64,000 nt of DNA from Aedes albopictus (lineage: Eukaryota; Arthropoda; Insecta; Diptera; Culicidae). The translations under genes were made by a program, and so were the position numbers. Where the stretch lies: contig NC_085137.1 of the NCBI RefSeq assembly GCF_035046485.1, positions 2,085,977 to 2,149,976 on the forward strand. Direction: 5' to 3'. This document shows positions 58,650 through 64,000 of the stretch, in pieces (position 1 is the stretch's first letter; each line of letters starts with the position of its first letter). The notes under the pieces were generated by a model. That model made no database searches. It had not been told where the DNA came from and saw only the letters and a program-made list of their open reading frames with translations.

Positions 58650-59417
58650 CCATATCATACGAACACGCACGCCAAACAACGATTACGTTCGCAAAGTGCA
58701 ACGAGCACCGATCACATCGGCGGATTGACGGCAAAGCGAGAGCGCTACTACTGACCTACTAAATAAACTTCTCCAGTATATCGTATTTTCTCCCGTCTCT
58801 CGTGCTTTCAAGTTGTCAGTACCAACATTATGTCTTGTACAACAGTTAATTTTGAACATTCAAGACGTGTGTATCGCATTGGAAGATATTTTATATTACG
58901 AATGTCATTCGCGAAATATTTTGGATACAGTGTTTCGGATTGTGAATAAATACGACAAGAAGCATTCTAAACGACAATCGTTATCATAATTGCTTCTAAG
59001 CCTAATTAGTGATCTGAATCATTGCAAGAAATATACACGTGCTCTATTATCCATTGTAGTGGTTTGTGCAGTATGAAAACGTTGGTTTGGGTAGTGTATT
59101 AAGCTATGTTTGTGCTGAGAAGGTGTGAATAGAAAGCAAGATTATGTGAGATGTTTAAAATACGAAGAAATGAAACGAAAAGGAGAAAGTTGAAAGTGTG
59201 CATCTTCTTGCTCAACTGCCCTGAGTGGATGTTGCAGTAACTTTTCATTTCTACTGCAAACCATGCCAAAATCAGCTGTGTCTGGAATCGTAATTCTGGA
59301 ACTCTAACAAGTAAATTCTTGGTGTTTGGCATATAAAATATCGAAACCTGAAATGTACAGATATTGGGAGAAGAAATTATTTTTTTTATTTTACGATTGT
59401 GACTAACGATCGATGAT
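58650..59417 (+). other. Candidate promoter and 5' leader
   Basis: From 58650 the sequence becomes richer in CpG (CACGCACGCC, GCAAAGCGAGAGCGC) and lacks repeats. A TCAGT initiator-like word occurs at about 58817. Several short upstream AUG ORFs follow, as in long insect leaders. It leads directly into the short coding exon at 59418. Confidence 0.35.
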
Positions 59418-59444
59418 ATGAACCAGCAAAAACGAGCAGAAGTG
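59418..59444 (+). CDS. Candidate first coding exon, gene runs out
   Basis: ATG at 59418 followed by eight codons (Asn-Gln-Gln-Lys-Arg-Ala-Glu-Val) and a perfect donor GTG|GTAAGT. It would be the start of a gene whose next exon is beyond the window; no matching acceptor and coding exon was found in the remaining 4.5 kb. Too short to identify. Confidence 0.3.
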
Positions 59445-60603
59445 GTAAGTTTACAAGTTCAGCATTGATAAATAATAATATAATAAGTTAAATCGAAAAT
59501 TAATAGCTAGGCTACTAAAACGTCCTACAATTTCGTACAATCTTCATTTACCTTGGAAACTTCTGAATCCCACAGTTTATTATTTTATATTTTAAAGATT
59601 CAAGTGACTTTTTTAGTTAAAGTGAGATTGAAACATTCTAAGGGGAGGATGAAGAAGCATGGACATGAATGTATTGTTATCTTTAAACGCTTAATTTGAT
59701 TGATTAAAATGTGCTTCTAAATTGTAACAAATTTGGAAAAACAATAAGAAGTGAAGCTTGAGAGAAAATTATATACAAATTTGTTAACACAATGAAATTT
59801 AAGAAAATAAATTTTCTTGTTAAAGACATGATGTTTTTCAAGTATTGCTAAAATCTGTGCATTCTTTAGTGTAGTCTTATTTTTTTAGTATAACATAATA
59901 GACCCTCATTTTTTCAGTGAAATACAATCTAATGATGATTAGATAACGAATTCAATGTTTCTTACACATGTTGAGTACAAAAGTGAAAAGATATTGGTGC
60001 AGAGCACTGACTACAAATTAAAATTCACAAACAATGTTGAAAAAAAAAATGAATATAAATTTGAAGACTAGTTCAAACAAATGTTTATAAAACATACTAA
60101 TCTCTATTATGTTTTTTTTAAATATACAGGGGATTCCATAAACAGCTTAAGTCGCTGCGTAAGTGATATGCTGCTCAAATGTTTCCGGAAATTGCGAACG
60201 AAAAATTTCGGACTTCTAAAAATTGTCGTTTGAATAATCAATAATAGTCTTTGTGTAATGCTATGATGATGCAGGATAATATTATTCTAGTGAAATCCCC
60301 AGTAATCGTGGTCAGTGGAAATCTACATTATATACCGCATCAATTACATGGTTTAAAAATAGAAAACCCCAGAAATACTCGGGTTCAGTTGAGACGCATG
60401 GAAATTTTGTTGGCCTCTTCATACATTTTTACACTTAAGTTATTATTATTCTAGTCTATTGAAAGTAGAGTTCACCTATCGAACCAAACAGTCGTGGGAG
60501 CCACTAACATAAGCAATAAAAGTACAACATGGGGAAGAGATAACTTTTAAATTGTTCTACCAATTGTGTGAGTGTCAAAAACAAACTTGTTGGGATATAT
60601 GTA
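59445..60603. other. AT-rich, no gene; possible intron
   Basis: Would be the first intron of the gene begun at 59418. No recognisable element before 60604. Confidence 0.4.
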
Positions 60604-62023
60604 AAGCCTGTATCCGCAATAATCGGGACACAGAAGTACGGCTGTAGCTTTGTAATGAAGCGGTAAAATTGGCCAAATAATTGACTGAGAACTCTTTGGT
60701 GTACACTGAAAATATTCTACACTTTTGAATTTAACGTGTCAAACTAGTCGTAGATACACTTTTCGAAATCATGTGTAAAACACGTTAATATGCCATCGTT
60801 AATGTCAATTTTCTTCAGAATATTGGTAACAGGCACCCAGCTTTGGGCTCCTGTTCTCCAAAAATGAAGCATGTTAAGACATACTCGACGCGAGCGAGTT
60901 TGGTGATGTACATTAAGTAATAGGCGAACCATGTCCATTATCGATACATAAACACACTGTCAAACACGATCAAATCATGTGTAAAAGACAGTGGTTCAGA
61001 ACCTAAACTATTCAACATCTGATTCAAAAGAATTACACGTTAATATAGCGTGCTGTTTTAAACGATAAATTAACGTGTAAAAGAACATGGATGAGGCGTG
61101 TCGATTATTTTCAGTGTATGATTATTATTTGTGCCAAATTTCATAAAAATCAATGCATTACTTTTAACTTTGGATGAAACACAAACAGACGTGATTTTAA
61201 GCATTTTGTACAATAATGGCCAATTCGCACAATAGATGGTTCTTTTACGCTACAGTTCAAAGGTCTGTGATGATAATTATGAAATTTCGTTAGCAGTTAT
61301 GATACTTATAGAGACACTTTCTTGCCCAATTTCATTAACTTTGATCAATTGTCTTTATTTATTTGTCTTTATTCAAGAGGCTTTCAACTTGATCAATTGG
61401 TTTGAAAGCTACTGGTGTTAATAGGAGTAAGTGTTAGTGAAAATTTTTCGTGTTTTTCATGTGCGATGTTTGCCTATTCATAACTTTTGAATTTCTCTGC
61501 CAATTTTCATGAAATTTCCTCAGAAGCTAGTTGATTATGTGTATATTATGTTTGCGAAATTTGATGATTATTGATATAGTACTTTCAATAGTACAATCGA
61601 AACAATAAAGGGTGCTGACTAATTGCTGTCTGAGGGGCTAAAATCGCGATCAGTTCCAATACATGATTCGACTATAAAATTGTTGATAGTACATCGATTA
61701 TTTTGAAATTTTGCCTATAAAACAAATGTAGATTGAGAGGTTTGTGTTCAAAATGTCAGCCATTTCCTTTGTCAAATTCAGAAGTTACAGCGTTGACAAG
61801 CAAAACAAAGGGCTGTACAAAATTCAATGGCGCACATTCTACTCTTTCATTGCTACAACATCAAGTAGTGCACCGATTCACATTATCATCACAGACCTTT
61901 GTACTTGTAGGTGAAATGAACACAGCGTAAGATGTTATTAGGTCAAATTTGAGCAATTTTAATGTATTGTATTGCAAAGCTGCAGCTGTATTTCTGTGTC
62001 CCGATTATAGCGGATACAGGCTT
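60604..62023. mobile_element. 1.4-kb TIR element, AAGCCTGTATCCGC
   Basis: Terminal inverted repeats of about 53 bases start AAGCCTGTATCCGC and share TAATCGGGACACAGAA, flanked by TA. A second inverted pair lies inside (TTACGCT and AAGGTCTGTGATGATAAT near 61247, complement near 61880). Another element is nested at 60704. No transposase ORF is recognised. Confidence 0.75.
60704..61116. mobile_element. Nested MITE, CACTGAAAATA ends
   Basis: CACTGAAAATATTCTACAC and the complement of GTGTCGATTATTTTCAGTG, with TA on both outer sides. ACACGTTAA/TTAACGTGT words recur inside at five or more places. Confidence 0.65.
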
Positions 62024-62141
62024 TATGAGCTGAAACAAACGTTGTGTTGTTGATGCAACATCACGAATAACTTCTGTAAAAAGCGCATTATCTCGCATAT
62101 TTTAAGACCCATTGATATTAGAAAAACTTTTTCAATAATAA

Positions 62142-62339
62142 ATAAAAGAAAATCGGGTTAAGTACGGTTCCTTTGAATTCCACTAAGAATTTGCATCCTT
62201 TGACAGATACGTATTTCGACCTCAACTGTAAGGTCAATGCAAATGCAAATGCAAATTCTTAGTGGAATTCAAAGGAACCGTACTTAACCCGATTTTCTTT
62301 TATTTACAGATATTCCCCTAACAAGCCCAGGTTAATCAT
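62142..62339. mobile_element. Long-hairpin element, copy 2
   Basis: Same arms as at 22745 (TTCCTTTGAATTCCACTAAG, GACAGATACGTATTTC) and the same tail (CAGATATTCCCCTAACAAGC). The right arm is shortened and the centre is replaced by three AATGCA units, so the hairpin is imperfect. Confidence 0.75.
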
Positions 62340-62855
62340 AATTTTTCAATAATGTTTGCTCAAGGTTACACTTATCCTTAAAGCATCCGCCTTTCTTTCA
62401 AAATTATGCCCTGAAAAATAAAAGAAAAATACCGTATGACCGTTTTTGTGCTTATATTTCGTAGAATAGCAAATATTTATTTCAGTGTATATTTTTTATC
62501 ACAAATCGCTAGCATTCTCTCTTTGACAATCTTGAGTCTGAACCTTTAAGGTGTCTTACTGCATCACTAAGTTTTCAAACGAATCATTGACTTTTTGCTT
62601 TTCAATGATTGTTTGCCTCGCATTTTTGAAGTGATAAAAAACTGTCAATTCTGCAGCAACGTAGCAGAAAAAGTATCATCTACATCACTGCGAGTGAGCA
62701 TATAGGATGGTACTTTTTCATACGAATATTTGTTTTGGTGACAGAGAATTATCACTTTGAAATTTTGAGGCGCATATCCAACATGGCTGCCGATGCTGAT
62801 GATGCCGTAAAATGCCTTAAACGAACTTCTCTCACATCAAAAGACTTATTTATTA
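62340..62855. other. No gene recognised
   Basis: AT-rich sequence; the ORF at 62735-63007 runs into the next MITE and is unsupported. Confidence 0.4.
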
Positions 62856-63318
62856 GTAGTTTACGCAACAAGGTGCAGAATGAAGATTTTTACAGCACGA
62901 GTTGTACACTTATCCAACGAGGCTTGCCGAGTTGGATAAGTACGACGAGTGCTGTAAAAATCGAGTTCTGCACCGAGATGCGTACAACGTTTTTTGCGAT
63001 TTCATAAACTACCACTTGAGGATAGTTTTTAACAAAACTTTTTCATCGAACTGCACACTGATGTTCATAGCTATGTTTAAGAAAGTCTGATCATAGCAGG
63101 TTATACTGTGCAGTTGTCACAATTTTCCAAACCTGCGTCCAGAAAGCATCAAGAAGTTGATCAAAACTGAAAACAGTGCTGCAATGGTTCATTACGCAAC
63201 GCAAAACAGTGCTGTAATGAACCATTACAGCACTGATAATTTGGTGTGGGAAAGTAGGCCTTTTCCTGTCAGATTTGCGTGAGGTAAAACAGTCTATTAC
63301 GATGAGAAATTGCAAAAA
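62856..63318 (+). mobile_element. ACGCAACAAGGTGCAG MITE family, copy 5
   Basis: Same structure as the other four, from AGTAGTTTACGCAAC to ACGATGAGAAATTGCAAA. Confidence 0.8.
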
Positions 63319-63331
63319 ATATTATACTAAA

Positions 63332-64000
63332 CTAGCTGTCCCGGCAAACTTTGTCTTGCCAATCTTGTGGTGGTTTGACAGCTTTTGAGCTCATTTAAGC
63401 ACCGCACTCTAGATTGGGTTTCTTGCAATCATGTTGAATTTCTTCCCCACTCATGAGAAAATCAGTAATTTCACATTTTTTATGTTTTTTAACTGTTTTT
63501 CATAACTATTTCTACATATAAACACAACCACCACGAATACGAATCGAACCATGCAAGAGTCATGCTGATCGGTTCATCCGTTCTTGAGTTTTGTTGCCTC
63601 AAAGGAACTTCAAACTCATTTTTATATATATAGATAGATAGACTAGCTGTCCCCGGTCCCCGGCAAACTTCGTCTTGCCTACTGTGTTTTTTGATGTTCC
63701 AAGGCCAAGTCCCCGATCAAAATGCATGAACAATTTTTTTCGGAAAATCTCAATTTCTCCATGTTTTTTTTCCTCATAAACCTTCCTTGGGTGAAAACTT
63801 ACAGAACAAAACAAAGACGACCCAAATTCGACGTTCCATTCATGAGTTTTGCGCACAAATTTGGAGCCATGGGGACATTTCTATTCCGATGGACGTCTGG
63901 GTCAAGAGGGGTATTAGGCCCCATTAGTTCAAATTTGGGGTCTCTAACACAGTTCAAATTTGGGGGTCTAACAAGGGATTAAATTCAAATATTTTTGTAT
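63332..64000 (+). mobile_element. Two CTAGCTGTCCC-headed retroposons in tandem
   Basis: The first copy (63332-63640) starts CTAGCTGTCCCGGCAAAC and ends in a TATATATAGATAGATAG tail. The second (63643 onward) starts with the same head and runs out of the window. Short heads of this kind with tandem tails occur on many insect retroposons, perhaps RTE-mobilised. Confidence 0.5.

Overview
The window looks like nuclear DNA of a mosquito, most likely genus Aedes. The evidence is a tRNA-derived SINE of the Feilai type (1864-2149, minus), a very dense load of short inverted-repeat transposons, long degenerate arrays of an ATTCCTCCAGG-like motif, and two insect genes with 56-67 bp introns (some longer) set in large non-coding stretches. 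Only two protein-coding genes can be traced with confidence.

Genes. Dlg5 (41458-48442, plus) was assembled as eight coding exons giving about 1,644 residues: coiled coil, four PDZ domains, SH3 and a guanylate-kinase-like domain. A homologue of AGTRAP, the angiotensin-receptor-associated membrane protein (35342-35917, minus), was assembled as three exons giving 151 residues. The two lie head to head, and a good splice donor at 36241 may belong to a Dlg5 leader exon. Possible non-coding or first exons of other genes are at 9281-10156, 33800-33964 and 58650-59444. A GC-rich island beside the 500-N gap (15039-15880) carries a clean series of minus-strand splice sites and a TATA box readable both ways.

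Layout. 1-3.5 kb: degenerate repeat and Feilai. 4.18-7.24 kb: a retroposed element bounded by a 26-bp direct repeat and interrupted by a TIR transposon (which itself carries a 252-bp MITE) and by a SINE. 7.26-8.26 kb: TIR element with subterminal motifs. 8.3-15 kb: candidate leader exon, degenerate repeat, mariner-like relic, gap. 15-17 kb: GC island, lysine-rich ORF, A-rich tract, (CA)n. 17-23 kb: dispersed repeats and foldbacks. 23.2-30.3 kb: three copies of an element built on an 80-bp GC-rich minisatellite, two of them mirror images. 30.3-34 kb: degenerate repeat interrupted by a solo BEL/Pao-type LTR. 34.5-48.6 kb: the gene-bearing part. 48.6-64 kb: almost continuous MITEs, including an 808-bp tandem duplication and a hAT-like element with 8-bp target duplications.

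I see no multi-gene biochemical system. The most unusual items are the mirror-image minisatellite element, the spliced GC island next to the gap, and several long hairpins that could give double-stranded RNA if transcribed. All family names rest on motif recognition and termini, because no database search was possible.
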